Assembly: GCA_958350755.1 (NCBI GenBank)
Contig: CATWID010000007.1
Coordinates: 1 to 64,000, forward strand
DNA: 64,000 nt
From: an uncultured Collinsella sp.
GTDB lineage: Bacteria; Actinomycetota; Coriobacteriia; Coriobacteriales; Coriobacteriaceae
Reading direction: 5' to 3'
The notes under the pieces are model-generated. The model worked only from the letters and a program-made list of their open reading frames with translations. It made no database searches and had not been told where the DNA came from. The position numbers and the translations under genes were made by a program. The stretch's first letter is position 1, and every line of letters starts with the position of its first letter. This document shows positions 25,653-34,306 of the stretch, in pieces.

Positions 25653-26099
25653 TTACTCGGCGAGCTGCTTTAGCACATCGCAGGCGATGTCGACGGCGTC
25701 GTCGATGCAGCCGGGGCAGCTGCGGAGCGGACCCTGGTCCGATCCGACGCCTTTGAGCGTGCCGCAGACGGTCGTGGTGTTCTTCTCGCCAAAGCGCTTG
25801 GCAATCTCGCGCGACAGCTTGTAGGTCTGGCCCTTGGTCTTGGGGTTCTCCATACCGTCGCTCATCACAAAGCCCATGATGGCCACGGCGCCCGAGATGG
25901 CGCCGCAGGTCTCGGTCATGCCGCCCATGCCGGCGCCAAAGCCCTCGGTGAGGGTAAAGGCGATCTGGGGGTCGAGCCCCACAGCGGGCGCGAGCGTGCA
26001 AGCGACAGCCTGGGCGCAGTTAAAGCCGCGGGCGTGGTACTCGGCAGCCTGAGCCTGACAGGCGGTGATGTCGAGCTGGGTTGTATCGATTTGCTTCAT
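25653..26099 (-). CDS. C_GCAxxG_C_C family (putative redox-active) protein
   Basis: A 148-residue Cys-rich protein of the C_GCAxxG_C_C family, often annotated as a putative redox-active protein of anaerobes. Conserved-type cysteines are seen in GFNCAQAVACTL, ETCGAISGAVAIMG, TTTVCGTLKG and LRSCPGCIDDAVDIACDVL. The pattern suggests metal or Fe-S binding. The ATG at 26099 follows AAGGAG by 6 nt. The upstream frame stays open, but this start matches the family. The function is not established. Confidence 0.8.
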   Translation of the reverse strand: MKQIDTTQLDITACQAQAAEYHARGFNCAQAVACTLAPAVGLDPQIAFTLTEGFGAGMGGMTETCGAISGAVAIMGFVMSDGMENPKTKGQTYKLSREIAKRFGEKNTTTVCGTLKGVGSDQGPLRSCPGCIDDAVDIACDVLKQLAE

Positions 26100-26205
26100 C
26101 GGTGTCTCCTTGATTACGGTGTACCCGCCTATGGTACCCTTGCTGGCGCATTCGCTTATCGAGACCGCAGTGCATATCTCATTGTTTTTCGCCATCGAAC
26201 ACTTT

Positions 26206-26250
26206 CTTAAGATTTGGGACAAATAAACCTGATTTATTTGTCTCATAACC
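26206..26250. repeat. CTTAAGATTTGGGACAA hairpin, copy 2
   Basis: GGGACAAATAAA and TTTATTTGTCTC form a 12-bp stem with one wobble pair and loop CCTGA. The first 17 nt are identical to 13911-13927. It lies in the gap between the divergent C_GCAxxG_C_C and metY-like genes. Confidence 0.65.
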
Positions 26251-26333
26251 TATCGGCGGGATGGGTTGAGAGGGGTGCGGGGTAGCGGTATCGTGAACCG
26301 AATAAAATCAAAACCCAAGTAAGGGAGTTGGAT

Positions 26334-27617
26334 ATGAGCGAGCAGACCATCGGTACCACGTGTGTTCAGGGCGGTTATCGCCCGGGCGATGCAGAGCCGC
26401 GTCAGGTGCCTATCTACCAGTCAACCACGTGGAAGTACGACACGTCCGAGCACATGAGCAAGCTGTTTGACCTGGAGGAGTCGGGCTACTTCTACAGCCG
26501 TCTGCAGAATCCCACGTGTGATCTGGTTGCCGCCAAGATCTGCGAGATGGAGGGCGGCACTGCTGCGATGCTCACGAGCTCGGGCATGGCTGCGAACTTC
26601 CTCGCGATCTTTAACGTGGCCGGTGCCGGCGATCACGTGGTCGCGAGCTCTGCCATCTACGGCGGTACCTACAACCTGCTTGCCCATACCATGGGCCGTA
26701 TGGGCGTTACCTGCACGTTCGTTGCTCCCGACTGCACCGATGAGGAGCTGGAAGCAGCCTTCCGGCCCAACACCAAGCTCGTCTTTGGCGAGACCATCGC
26801 CAACCCCGCCCTCGCCGTGCTCGATATTGAGCGCTTTGCCAAGGCCGCGCATGACCACGGCGTGCCGCTGATGGTCGACAACACCTTCCCGACGCCCGTG
26901 ATGTGCCGTCCCTTTGAGTGGGGCGCCGACATCGTTACGCACTCCACCACCAAGTATATGGATGGCCACGCTGCCTACCTGGGCGGCGTGATCGTCGACC
27001 ACGGCCAGTTTGACTGGATGGCTCATGCGGACAAGTTCCCGGGCCTCACCACGCCCGACGAGAGCTACCACGGCGTGACCTATGCCGAGAAGTTCGGTCG
27101 CGAGGGCGCCTTCATTACCAAGGCCACCGCTCAGCTCATGCGCGATCTTGGCCCCATGCAGAACCCGCAGGCGGCGTTTTTCCTGAACAGCTCGCTCGAG
27201 AGCCTGCATGTGCGCATGCCGCGTCATTGCGAGAACGGCCTGGCCGTTGCCAAGTTCCTGCAGAGCCATCCCAAGGTACGCTTTGTGAGCTATCCGGGCC
27301 TGGAGGGCGACAAGTACTATGACCTGGCTCAGAAGTACATGCCCAACGGTACCTGCGGCGTCGTGAGCTTTGGCTTTAACGGCGGTCGCGCGGCAGCTGA
27401 GACCTTTATGAAGAGCCTCAAGCTCGCCCAGATCGCCACGCATGTGGCCGACGCCCGCACTTGCTGCCTGCATCCCGCTAACGCCACGCATCGCCAGATG
27501 AACGATGAGGAGCTCATCGCCTGTGGCATCTCCGCCGACATGGTGCGCCTGTCGTGCGGCCTCGAGGACACGGCCGACCTGATTGCCGACCTTGAGCAGG
27601 CTCTCGAGCAGTGCTAG
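26334..27617 (+). CDS. metY: O-acetylhomoserine sulfhydrylase-type PLP enzyme
   Basis: A 427-residue PLP enzyme of the Cys/Met-metabolism family. The lysine region reads THSTTKYMDGHAAYLGGV (PLP Lys near residue 206). Also seen are SSGMAANFLAIFNVAGAGDHVV near the N terminus, VDNTFPTPV for cofactor binding, and the C-terminal RLSCGLEDTADLIADLEQAL. Length and motifs fit MetY, which makes homocysteine from O-acetylhomoserine and sulfide. Methionine gamma-lyase or cystathionine gamma-synthase is possible. The ATG at 26334 has AAGGGAG 6 nt upstream. No SAM riboswitch was seen upstream. Confidence 0.85.
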   Translation: MSEQTIGTTCVQGGYRPGDAEPRQVPIYQSTTWKYDTSEHMSKLFDLEESGYFYSRLQNPTCDLVAAKICEMEGGTAAMLTSSGMAANFLAIFNVAGAGDHVVASSAIYGGTYNLLAHTMGRMGVTCTFVAPDCTDEELEAAFRPNTKLVFGETIANPALAVLDIERFAKAAHDHGVPLMVDNTFPTPVMCRPFEWGADIVTHSTTKYMDGHAAYLGGVIVDHGQFDWMAHADKFPGLTTPDESYHGVTYAEKFGREGAFITKATAQLMRDLGPMQNPQAAFFLNSSLESLHVRMPRHCENGLAVAKFLQSHPKVRFVSYPGLEGDKYYDLAQKYMPNGTCGVVSFGFNGGRAAAETFMKSLKLAQIATHVADARTCCLHPANATHRQMNDEELIACGISADMVRLSCGLEDTADLIADLEQALEQC

Positions 27618-27687
27618 GCTAGCGTTCGCATAAGTCGCCGATGCCGACAGAGGGCTTCGGCGACCTTTACGTTCCGATTCCGTAGGC

Positions 27688-27736
27688 GGGACCCCAATCG
27701 CGGCTGTTTGCAGGCGATTGGGGCCCCGTTTTTGTG
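27688..27736 (+). terminator. Intrinsic terminator after metY-like gene
   Basis: GGGACCCCAATCGC pairs with GCGATTGGGGCCCC across a 12-nt loop and is followed by GTTTTTG. It lies just upstream of the MFS gene. Confidence 0.8.
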
Positions 27737-27759
27737 TTGCGCCACTCGAAAGGATGGAT

Positions 27760-29064
27760 ATGGAGAAAACCGCAGAGCAGCTGCGCCGCGAGCACATTGC
27801 CCTAGAGGGCGACACCCATGGCAAGAACAAATGGGCGATTCTGTTTACCGTGCTCATCATGACGTTTATGGTGTGTCTGGATTCGACCGTCGTGACCGTG
27901 GCGCTGCCCGTGATGCAAAAGGAGCTGGGCGTGGGCCTCGATCGCATTCAGCTGGTGAGCTCGGTGTATCTGCTTGCGACATGCGTGGCTATGTTGCCGT
28001 TTGGCCGTCTGGGCGACGTGCGCGGCAAGGTGAATGTGTTCCAGCTGGGCGTCATCGTCTTTTCGGTCGGTTCGCTGCTGTGCGGCCTTTCGGCCTCGCT
28101 CGAGATTCTTATCCTGGCACGCATTGTTCAGGGCGTCGGTTGCGCGGCGGCCATGGCTAACAACATGGGTATCATCACCGAGTCGTTTCCGGCGCGCGAG
28201 CGCGGTCGTGCCATGGGTATTCTCGCGACCTTCGTGGCCCTCGGCATGATGTGCGGCCCCGTGCTCGGCGGCATGCTGGTGGCAAGCTTTCCCTGGGAGA
28301 GCATCTTCCTCATCAACCTGCCCATTGGCGTCATCTCGTTTATCGTGGGACTCTATACACTACCGCATGTTAAGCCGGAGGCCGGCGAGCGCCCCATGTC
28401 CCTGATTGAGGCTGCTCGTCGCTGCTTTGCAAATTCGGCCTTCACCATCAACCTTGCTTGCATGCTCATCGTGTTCGTTGGTATTGGCGCATCCGAGTTT
28501 ATTCTGCCGTTCTATTTTCAGGACGCCCACGGCTTTGGTTCCGATATTTCCGGATTGCTCTTTTTGGCGCTGCCGATGGTGAATGCCTTTATCGGCCCGC
28601 TTTCGGGCACGGTTTCGGACCGTGTTGGCTGCGAGGGCCCCACGGCAGTCGGCCTGGGTGTGTACGTGTGCGGTCTCTTTGCGGTGAGCACGCTCAACGA
28701 GCATTCCTCCATCCTTGTGATCGTGTGCTGCGTCGCATTTATGTCGCTCGGTACGTCGATTTTCCAAAGCCCTAACAACTCCCTGTATATGGGTTCGGCC
28801 CCGCGCGAGGCGCTCGGTTTTGCGGGCAGCTTGGGCAGTTTGGCGCGCTACGCTGGCATGGCATTCGGCATTACGGTGGCGTCGCATATCCTGTATGGGC
28901 AGATGAGCGTGGCGATGGGCGAGGCCGTAACCAGTTTCGTTGCAGGCCGTCCGGATGTATTCCTATTCGGCTTTCGCTCGGTATTCTACGTGCTCATGGC
29001 TGTGGCCGCTGTGGGCTTTGCGCTCGCCATGGTGCGTTTGGTGAGGATGCGCGCCCGCCATTAG
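27760..29064 (+). CDS. MFS drug/metabolite exporter (DHA-type)
   Basis: A 434-residue major-facilitator protein with about 12 hydrophobic segments. The first helix reads FMVCLDSTVVTVALPVMQ, matching motif D1 (LDxTVVNVALP) of drug:H+ antiporters, followed by motif A, PFGRLGDVRGK, in the loop between helices 2 and 3. Motif C-like GPVLGGMLV occurs near helix 5. Such proteins export drugs or metabolites. The ATG at 27760 is preferred to 27754 because of spacing from GAAAGG. Substrate unknown. Confidence 0.85.
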   Translation: MEKTAEQLRREHIALEGDTHGKNKWAILFTVLIMTFMVCLDSTVVTVALPVMQKELGVGLDRIQLVSSVYLLATCVAMLPFGRLGDVRGKVNVFQLGVIVFSVGSLLCGLSASLEILILARIVQGVGCAAAMANNMGIITESFPARERGRAMGILATFVALGMMCGPVLGGMLVASFPWESIFLINLPIGVISFIVGLYTLPHVKPEAGERPMSLIEAARRCFANSAFTINLACMLIVFVGIGASEFILPFYFQDAHGFGSDISGLLFLALPMVNAFIGPLSGTVSDRVGCEGPTAVGLGVYVCGLFAVSTLNEHSSILVIVCCVAFMSLGTSIFQSPNNSLYMGSAPREALGFAGSLGSLARYAGMAFGITVASHILYGQMSVAMGEAVTSFVAGRPDVFLFGFRSVFYVLMAVAAVGFALAMVRLVRMRARH

Positions 29065-29222
29065 TGCGCTGGGAGGCTGCCTGCCACGTGTTCGCGCCGT
29101 CTCAAAAAAACTGGTTTGTGGTGCGATGCGGCTTGTGGGACGGGCGGGGGTCGGTCCGTGGTAGACTATCGAACAACGTTTATTAATCGCGCGGTATCGT
29201 TGCCGCGAGAAGGGGTTGCGCC

Positions 29223-29801
29223 ATGCAGGAGCTTGAGGATCGTATTCGCCATGACGGCATCGTAAAGGCCGGTAACGTCCTTAAGGTTGATGCCTTCCTC
29301 AACCACCAATGCGACGTTGAGCTGTTCGACCACATGGGCGCCGAGTGGGCCCATCTGTTCAAGGATGTCGAGATCAACAAGATCCTGACGATCGAGGCTT
29401 CGGGCATTGGCATGGCCTGCATCGCAGCTCAGCATTTTGGCGGCGTGCCGGTGGTCTTTGCCAAGAAGGCCCAGTCCATTAACCTCGACGGCGAGCAGTA
29501 TGCCACGACCATCTACTCCTTTACCAAGCAGAAGGAGTACCCGGTCATCGTTGGCAAGCGCTTCCTGTCCGAGGGCGACAAGGTCCTGATTATCGACGAC
29601 TTTTTGGCCAACGGCTGCGCGCTCGAGGGTCTTATCAAGATCTGTGAGGCTGCGGGTGCCGAGGTGTCCGGTATTGGCATTGCGGTGGAGAAGGGCTTCC
29701 AGGGCGGTGGCGATAAGCTCCGCGAGCGCGGCTTCCGCGTTGAGAGCCTGGCCCGTATCGCCGATATGGACTGCGAGACCGGCGAGATCACCTTCGCCTA
29801 A
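29223..29801 (+). CDS. xpt: Xanthine phosphoribosyltransferase
   Basis: A 192-residue type I phosphoribosyltransferase converting xanthine and PRPP to XMP in purine salvage. The N-terminal MQELEDRI resembles Bacillus Xpt. TIEASGIGMACIAA lies near residues 59-72, and the PRPP-binding loop VLIIDDFLANGCAL near 121-134. The length is canonical. GAAGGGG precedes the ATG. The 140-nt upstream region lacks purine-riboswitch motifs, so regulation differs from the Bacillus gene. Confidence 0.93.
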   Translation: MQELEDRIRHDGIVKAGNVLKVDAFLNHQCDVELFDHMGAEWAHLFKDVEINKILTIEASGIGMACIAAQHFGGVPVVFAKKAQSINLDGEQYATTIYSFTKQKEYPVIVGKRFLSEGDKVLIIDDFLANGCALEGLIKICEAAGAEVSGIGIAVEKGFQGGGDKLRERGFRVESLARIADMDCETGEITFA

Positions 29802-29832
29802 GCGCGCAACACAAGCGATTGGTATGCGATGT

Positions 29833-29867
29833 GACAAAGGGACCGTCCCTTTGTCACATTTTTTGTA
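29833..29867 (+). terminator. Intrinsic terminator of xpt
   Basis: GTGACAAAGGGA pairs perfectly with TCCCTTTGTCAC around CCG, followed by ATTTTTTG. It resembles the other GGGAC-type hairpins of this window. Confidence 0.88.
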
Positions 29868-29884
29868 TGAGGGGAGGTGTTGAT

Positions 29885-30265
29885 ATGGATGAGAACAAGA
29901 TGGGATGGCGCGAATATGCGCGCTATGCCGAGATGTCGGTCGAGGAGTTGGCGCGCGATTGCGAGGTGCAGGTGTTTCGCGCGACGGGTCCGGGCGGACA
30001 AGGCGTCAACACGACGGACTCGGCGGTGCGCATGAAACATATCCCTTCGGGAATTACCGTGACGGCGCGCGAGAGCCGCAGTCAGTTCCAAAACCGTAGT
30101 AGCTGCCTGCGTAAGCTGCGCGCTGAGCTTGAGCGTCGCGGGCGTCCACCGCGCCGACGCGTAAAGACCAAGGTGCCTCTGCGCTCTCGCCAGCGCAGGC
30201 TCAATGACAAGCACTTCAACGCCATCAAAAAGGCCAACCGTCGCAAACCGGGCGGGGAGGAATAA
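29885..30265 (+). CDS. GGQ-domain release-factor-like protein (ribosome rescue candidate)
   Basis: A 126-residue protein with only the catalytic RF-1 domain. ATGPGGQGVNTTDSAVRM (about residues 32-50) carries the GGQ that triggers peptidyl-tRNA hydrolysis, followed by HIPSGITV. The basic C-terminal tail (Arg/Lys-rich from about 80 to 126) resembles that of ArfB/ICT1, which enters the empty mRNA channel of stalled ribosomes. There is no codon-recognition domain. The ATG at 29885 follows GGGGAGG. Function is inferred from architecture; a PrfH-type role is an alternative. Confidence 0.82.
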   Translation: MDENKMGWREYARYAEMSVEELARDCEVQVFRATGPGGQGVNTTDSAVRMKHIPSGITVTARESRSQFQNRSSCLRKLRAELERRGRPPRRRVKTKVPLRSRQRRLNDKHFNAIKKANRRKPGGEE

Positions 30266-30274
30266 TCTTCTCAA

Positions 30275-30345
30275 TAAGTTGCGGTGAAATAGGGACTGTT
30301 TATGCAGCTAAAGCCGCAAAACAGTCCCTATTTCACCGCAACTTA
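30275..30345. repeat. AGTTGCGGTGAAATA-family palindrome, perfect copy
   Basis: Perfect 27-bp arms (30275-30301 with 30319-30345) surround a 17-nt loop. The arm sequence TTGCGGTGAAATAGGGACTG is shared, in diverged form, with 9469-9535. It lies in the gap between two convergent genes, 10 nt after the GGQ gene and 7 nt before the lipid-kinase stop, and may end both. Confidence 0.88.
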
Positions 30346-30352
30346 GGGGTGG

Positions 30353-31315
30353 CTAGCGGGTGGGGTGCCAGACCTGGAGGGCGCCGGCGAGGACGTCGAC
30401 CTCGATGCGCGAGGCGACAACGGGCTCGCCGTCGGCCTGGATGGGGTAATCGGGCTGCTCGAAGGTGAGCTCGGCATGTCGGCAGCGGCGCATACGAACC
30501 GGCGGCAACTTGGTGTGGTGGCCGTCCTTGGCCGAAAGAAACATGGGCAGGGCAACGGCGCGGGGGACGGGGCCGCAGGCGTAGCAGACATCGAGTATGC
30601 CATCGCAGGGATCGGCATCGGGGCAGATACGATAACCCGAGCCATACGTGGGCCCCAGCTGAATCGCCATGATGATTGCCCTCACGCGCTCGGTGGGCGC
30701 GCCGTCAAAGCTGACTGTCATAGGATAGTTGCGATAGCGCAGGCCAAACTGCTCAAGTCCCGAGAGGGTGTAGAGCGGCGCGCCTGTCAAGCCGGCCTTT
30801 TTGCGCAGCTCGGTGGTGCCAAGGCCGATGGCAGCATCGATGCCGACCGAAAGCGTCTGGTCGTAGTACTCAACGGTAGCCTCGCCGCTGCCGCTCGCAG
30901 GGCTCCACGAGCGAATGCGCCCGATGTCCTGACGCTGCAGCTCGCAGGTGAGCAGTGCGCCAAAATCCTTGCCGGAGAAATCGTCGATGCCGAGCGTCTG
31001 GGCAAAATCGTTGCCGGAGCCCACGGGCAGGACGGCAAGGGCGGGGCGGGCGTCCTCCTTTTGCGTCATAAGCCCGTTGACGACCTCGTGAATCACGCCG
31101 TCGCCGCCGAGTGCGATAACGGTGCGATAGCCCTGAGCCTGTGCGGCCAGCTCCTTGGCGTGTCCCATACGCTCGGTCAACACCAGGTCAAACTGGGATG
31201 CGCGCGCGGTCATATCCAAAAAGCGTTGCAGGCGCTCGGCAACTTCGCGTGCCGCGCCCGACTGGGCGGCTGGGTTGGCGATGATGAGCGTGCGACCAAA
31301 ATCAGTTGCGTGCAT
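30353..31315 (-). CDS. Diacylglycerol/lipid kinase family (YegS-like)
   Basis: A 320-residue member of the diacylglycerol kinase catalytic-domain family (DagK/YegS/BmrU). IIANPAAQSG opens the nucleotide-binding domain, GGDGVIHEVVNGL (about residues 70-82) is the GGDG signature, and LPVGSGNDFAQTLG is the second conserved block. A beta-rich C-terminal domain follows. Relatives phosphorylate diacylglycerol or other lipids at the membrane. The ATG at 31315 has GGGAG 7 nt upstream, unlike an earlier in-frame ATG at 31339. Confidence 0.88.
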   Translation of the reverse strand: MHATDFGRTLIIANPAAQSGAAREVAERLQRFLDMTARASQFDLVLTERMGHAKELAAQAQGYRTVIALGGDGVIHEVVNGLMTQKEDARPALAVLPVGSGNDFAQTLGIDDFSGKDFGALLTCELQRQDIGRIRSWSPASGSGEATVEYYDQTLSVGIDAAIGLGTTELRKKAGLTGAPLYTLSGLEQFGLRYRNYPMTVSFDGAPTERVRAIIMAIQLGPTYGSGYRICPDADPCDGILDVCYACGPVPRAVALPMFLSAKDGHHTKLPPVRMRRCRHAELTFEQPDYPIQADGEPVVASRIEVDVLAGALQVWHPTR

Positions 31316-31401
31316 GGGGCGACTCCCGGCGTGTGACATGACAGTGCGGTCGCGCTCAGGTCGAATTGCCCCCGATTGTGGCTGCACGGCGATTATTACA
31401 T

Positions 31402-32823
31402 CTACTCTATCAGGTCGTTGTGGCGCTCGATAGCCTCTGCCACCGTGTGGCCCTCGTCCACGATAAGCGAGCGGCGCTTAGGGGACACAATGCGCTGTGC
31501 GGGGTACACGCCACGGTGGCCGCCGGCAAGGTAGCTAATAAACGAAACGATGACAAAGAAGCCCGCGGCCGTTCCGTGGAACAGGTCGATGGCCATCATA
31601 CAGGTGGTGATGGGCACGTTGAGGCCGGCGCAGAACACGCCGAGCATGCCGAGAGCCGCCAGAAAACTGGGGTCAAGCCCGGTAAGGCAACCGATCCAGC
31701 CACCGAGTGCCGCACCGATGCCAAACAGGGGCGTGACCTCGCCGCCTTGGAAGCCTGCGCCCAGGGTAAGCGCTGTGACGACCAACTTGATGGCTGCGTC
31801 CGCCAGGGTGGTGTTGCCTGCAAATCCGGCGCCGGAAAGCCACGTGGAAAGGCCGGCGTAGTCCCAGGCGTCAAGGAGGGCATAGGCGGCCAAAACCACG
31901 AGTGCGCCTATGAGTGCGCGGACGAGGTAATTGGCGATAAAGCGACCGTACAAGCTTTTGACGGTTCGAACCGACCAGGCAAAGAGGCGTGCCGTCAGGC
32001 CGAAGATAATGGCGCTGATAACAACGATGACAACCGTCCGTGGTGTCATGTTGGGAACGCTGGCGATGACATTCGCCTCGTACTCGGTTCCCAAGGCAAG
32101 CGACGTAAAGTAGCCGGTAAACGAGGCGACCAGGCAGTAGATGCCCGCGGTGTAGTCGATCTTGCCGATAAAGCACATCTCCATGCCAAAGAAAGCTCCG
32201 GCAAGGGGCGAACCGAATACGGCGCCAAAGGCCGACGAGATGCCGGCGAGCATGAGGTCGTGGTGGTCATGCTTTTTGAGGTGGGCGAGGCTCGAGATGT
32301 TGCTGGCGATGGTGCCGCCAATCTGCACTGCAGCTCCCTCGCGACCGGCCGATCCGCCCGTTAGGTGCGTGAGCGTGGAGCAGACGAAGGTTAGGACGGC
32401 CATGCGCATATGGATGAGGCGTGTGCCCAGAGCGGAGTCGATGACCAGGTTGTTGCCACGCTTGGCGGCGAGACCGTGGTTTTTGTACACCCATGCGGTG
32501 GCAACGCCCACAACGGGAAGCAGCGCGTAAATCCACGCATGGTGCTCGCGATAGTCGGTCGCGATATTCAGCGAGGCCAAAAACGCCCAAGCGGCAACGC
32601 CCATGGCGAGCGAGACGATGACGACGAGTACGAGCAACTTGGCGCTCGCGAGTAGGTTGCGGGCGTTGCGGCGCGTATCGGCAGCCAAGAGATGCTCGGA
32701 GCGGGTGAGCTGATGCCTGCCTGCCATGATGACGTCGTTAAGGGAGAAAAAGCCGCCGTTGTCGAGCGGCTGGGAATGATCCTGCGCCTTGTTTGCGCTT
32801 TCGGGTTTGTCGGTAAAAGCCAT
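31402..32823 (-). CDS. CLC-family anion channel/antiporter, possibly fluoride type
   Basis: A 473-residue CLC protein with about ten or more hydrophobic helices. The gating glutamate is in GSAGREGAAVQIGG (GREGA rather than GREGP). The GSGIP selectivity loop of chloride CLCs is replaced by RGNNLVID, and the second pore element is GFQGGEVTPLFGIGAALG. From memory of the family, GNNL- and GGEVTPLF-type motifs are found in the fluoride/proton antiporter clade (CLC-F), so fluoride export is a fair hypothesis. The ATG at 32823 follows AGAGGAA. It is divergent from moeA. Confidence 0.82.
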   Translation of the reverse strand: MAFTDKPESANKAQDHSQPLDNGGFFSLNDVIMAGRHQLTRSEHLLAADTRRNARNLLASAKLLVLVVIVSLAMGVAAWAFLASLNIATDYREHHAWIYALLPVVGVATAWVYKNHGLAAKRGNNLVIDSALGTRLIHMRMAVLTFVCSTLTHLTGGSAGREGAAVQIGGTIASNISSLAHLKKHDHHDLMLAGISSAFGAVFGSPLAGAFFGMEMCFIGKIDYTAGIYCLVASFTGYFTSLALGTEYEANVIASVPNMTPRTVVIVVISAIIFGLTARLFAWSVRTVKSLYGRFIANYLVRALIGALVVLAAYALLDAWDYAGLSTWLSGAGFAGNTTLADAAIKLVVTALTLGAGFQGGEVTPLFGIGAALGGWIGCLTGLDPSFLAALGMLGVFCAGLNVPITTCMMAIDLFHGTAAGFFVIVSFISYLAGGHRGVYPAQRIVSPKRRSLIVDEGHTVAEAIERHNDLIE

Positions 32824-33033
32824 ACGTTCCTCTTTTGGGTTGCAACGCAAGCATTATAAAACGCGGTAAACGCGACGAGCCGGTGGGTTGGTTTCCATTC
32901 TGTTTCGCGGCCTGCAACCGACAGGTGTATTTGCGGGTACAGGCCGAGTCGCGGTCGCGCGTCAGGGGATTATACTGAGAAAAGCATAAAGAAACGGCGC
33001 CCCTGTTGTGCGCCGTGGTATTAAGAGGTGCAT

Positions 33034-34296
33034 ATGGCAGAGAAACTCATTCCGTTGGAGGACGCGCAGTCGATTGTTCTTTCGCACGTTGCTCCGACCG
33101 ATCTCGTCGAGATTCCCGTGTGGCAGGCCGCCGGTCTTCCCTTGGCCGAGGATGCGGTGGCCGATATCGACATCTCGCCGTTTGCCAACAGCGCTATGGA
33201 CGGATATGCCGTGCGCTCGTCGGACTTGGCGCAGGCATCTGGCGAGGTGCCGATGACGCTCGACGTTATCGGACACGAGGCCGCGGGCCATGTGTTTGAG
33301 GGCGCAATCGGCGCGGGTGAGACGGTCCGCATCATGACGGGCGCTCCGGTACCCGAAGGTGCCGATGCCGTGGTGAAATACGAGATCGTCGACGTGCTCG
33401 ATGGCGACGGCAACGAGGGCTCGCGTGTGAGGTTCTCGGTGCCTGCCAAAGTAGGGGAGAACGTTCGCTCTGCCGCCGAGGAGGCCCATGCCGGCGATGT
33501 TGTGATGCACGCCGGCGAGGTCGTGGCGCCGGCGGGTGCGGGTCTGCTGGCAAGCGCCGGGTATGCGAGCGTGAAGGTGCATGCTGCCCCGCGTGTGGGC
33601 ATCATCTCGCTGGGCACGGAACTGGTCGCACCGAGCAACGTGCCGGCGCGCGGGCAGATTCGCGACTCCAACTCGTCGGCGTTGATGGCCGAAGCACTCG
33701 ATGCCGGCGCCGAGCCCGTGTTCTACGGCATTGCGCCCGACGATGAGCGGGCGATTGCCGAGCTGGTGCATCGCGCCGTGCGGGAGTGCGATTTTGTCAT
33801 TACGAGCGGCGGTGCCTCGGCGGGCGACTACGACTATGTGACGGCGCTCGTCCGGCGCGAGGGCGAGGTGCTGTTTGACCGCATCTCGATGCGTCCGGGC
33901 AAGGCCATCACGTTTGGCTTGCTCGGGGGTAAGCCCTACCTGGGGCTTTCGGGCAATCCGGCCGCGGCGTATGTGGGCTTTGAGATGCTCGCCCGTCCGG
34001 CGATCCGCAAGATGCGCGGCTTTGCCGAGGGTGCGCGTCCCGTACAGCAGGCGACGCTCACACACGGCGTGAAGAAGCGACAGCATCGCCGCTTCTTCGA
34101 TCGCGCCACGGTTTTGCGCGACCCCGAGACCGGTGAGCTGTTGGTGACCGAGGCTAAGACGCAGAATTCGGCGCTACTTGGAACTATGCAGCGTGCGAAC
34201 TGCCTGTTGCGTGTTGATGAAGGACCGTGCGAGCTCATGGTGGGCGATGTCGTGGACGTTGTTCGCGTCGACCTGCCCGAGGGTGCCGTATTGTAG
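33034..34296 (+). CDS. moeA: Molybdopterin molybdenumtransferase
   Basis: A 420-residue MoeA that inserts molybdate into adenylated molybdopterin. Seen are NSAMDGYAVRSSDL (about residues 51-64), IMTGAPVPEGADAVVKYE, the MoCF-domain GGASAGDYDYV near 260 and LSGNPAAAYVGFEM near 307-320, then a beta C-terminal domain. The ATG at 33034 has AAGAGG 5 nt upstream; a GTG two codons earlier is possible. It is followed after 10 nt by mogA and then modABC, forming a molybdenum block. Confidence 0.94.
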   Translation: MAEKLIPLEDAQSIVLSHVAPTDLVEIPVWQAAGLPLAEDAVADIDISPFANSAMDGYAVRSSDLAQASGEVPMTLDVIGHEAAGHVFEGAIGAGETVRIMTGAPVPEGADAVVKYEIVDVLDGDGNEGSRVRFSVPAKVGENVRSAAEEAHAGDVVMHAGEVVAPAGAGLLASAGYASVKVHAAPRVGIISLGTELVAPSNVPARGQIRDSNSSALMAEALDAGAEPVFYGIAPDDERAIAELVHRAVRECDFVITSGGASAGDYDYVTALVRREGEVLFDRISMRPGKAITFGLLGGKPYLGLSGNPAAAYVGFEMLARPAIRKMRGFAEGARPVQQATLTHGVKKRQHRRFFDRATVLRDPETGELLVTEAKTQNSALLGTMQRANCLLRVDEGPCELMVGDVVDVVRVDLPEGAVL

Positions 34297-34306
34297 GAGG
34301 AATGCT

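Noticed and set aside
26251..26333. SAM riboswitch upstream of the metY-like gene
   Set aside because: The gap is short and lacks the conserved SAM-I or SAM-II cores.
29065..29222. Purine riboswitch upstream of xpt
   Set aside because: The conserved junction and loop-loop sequences of the purine aptamer are absent; only a small GCGCGG/CCGCG hairpin is seen.
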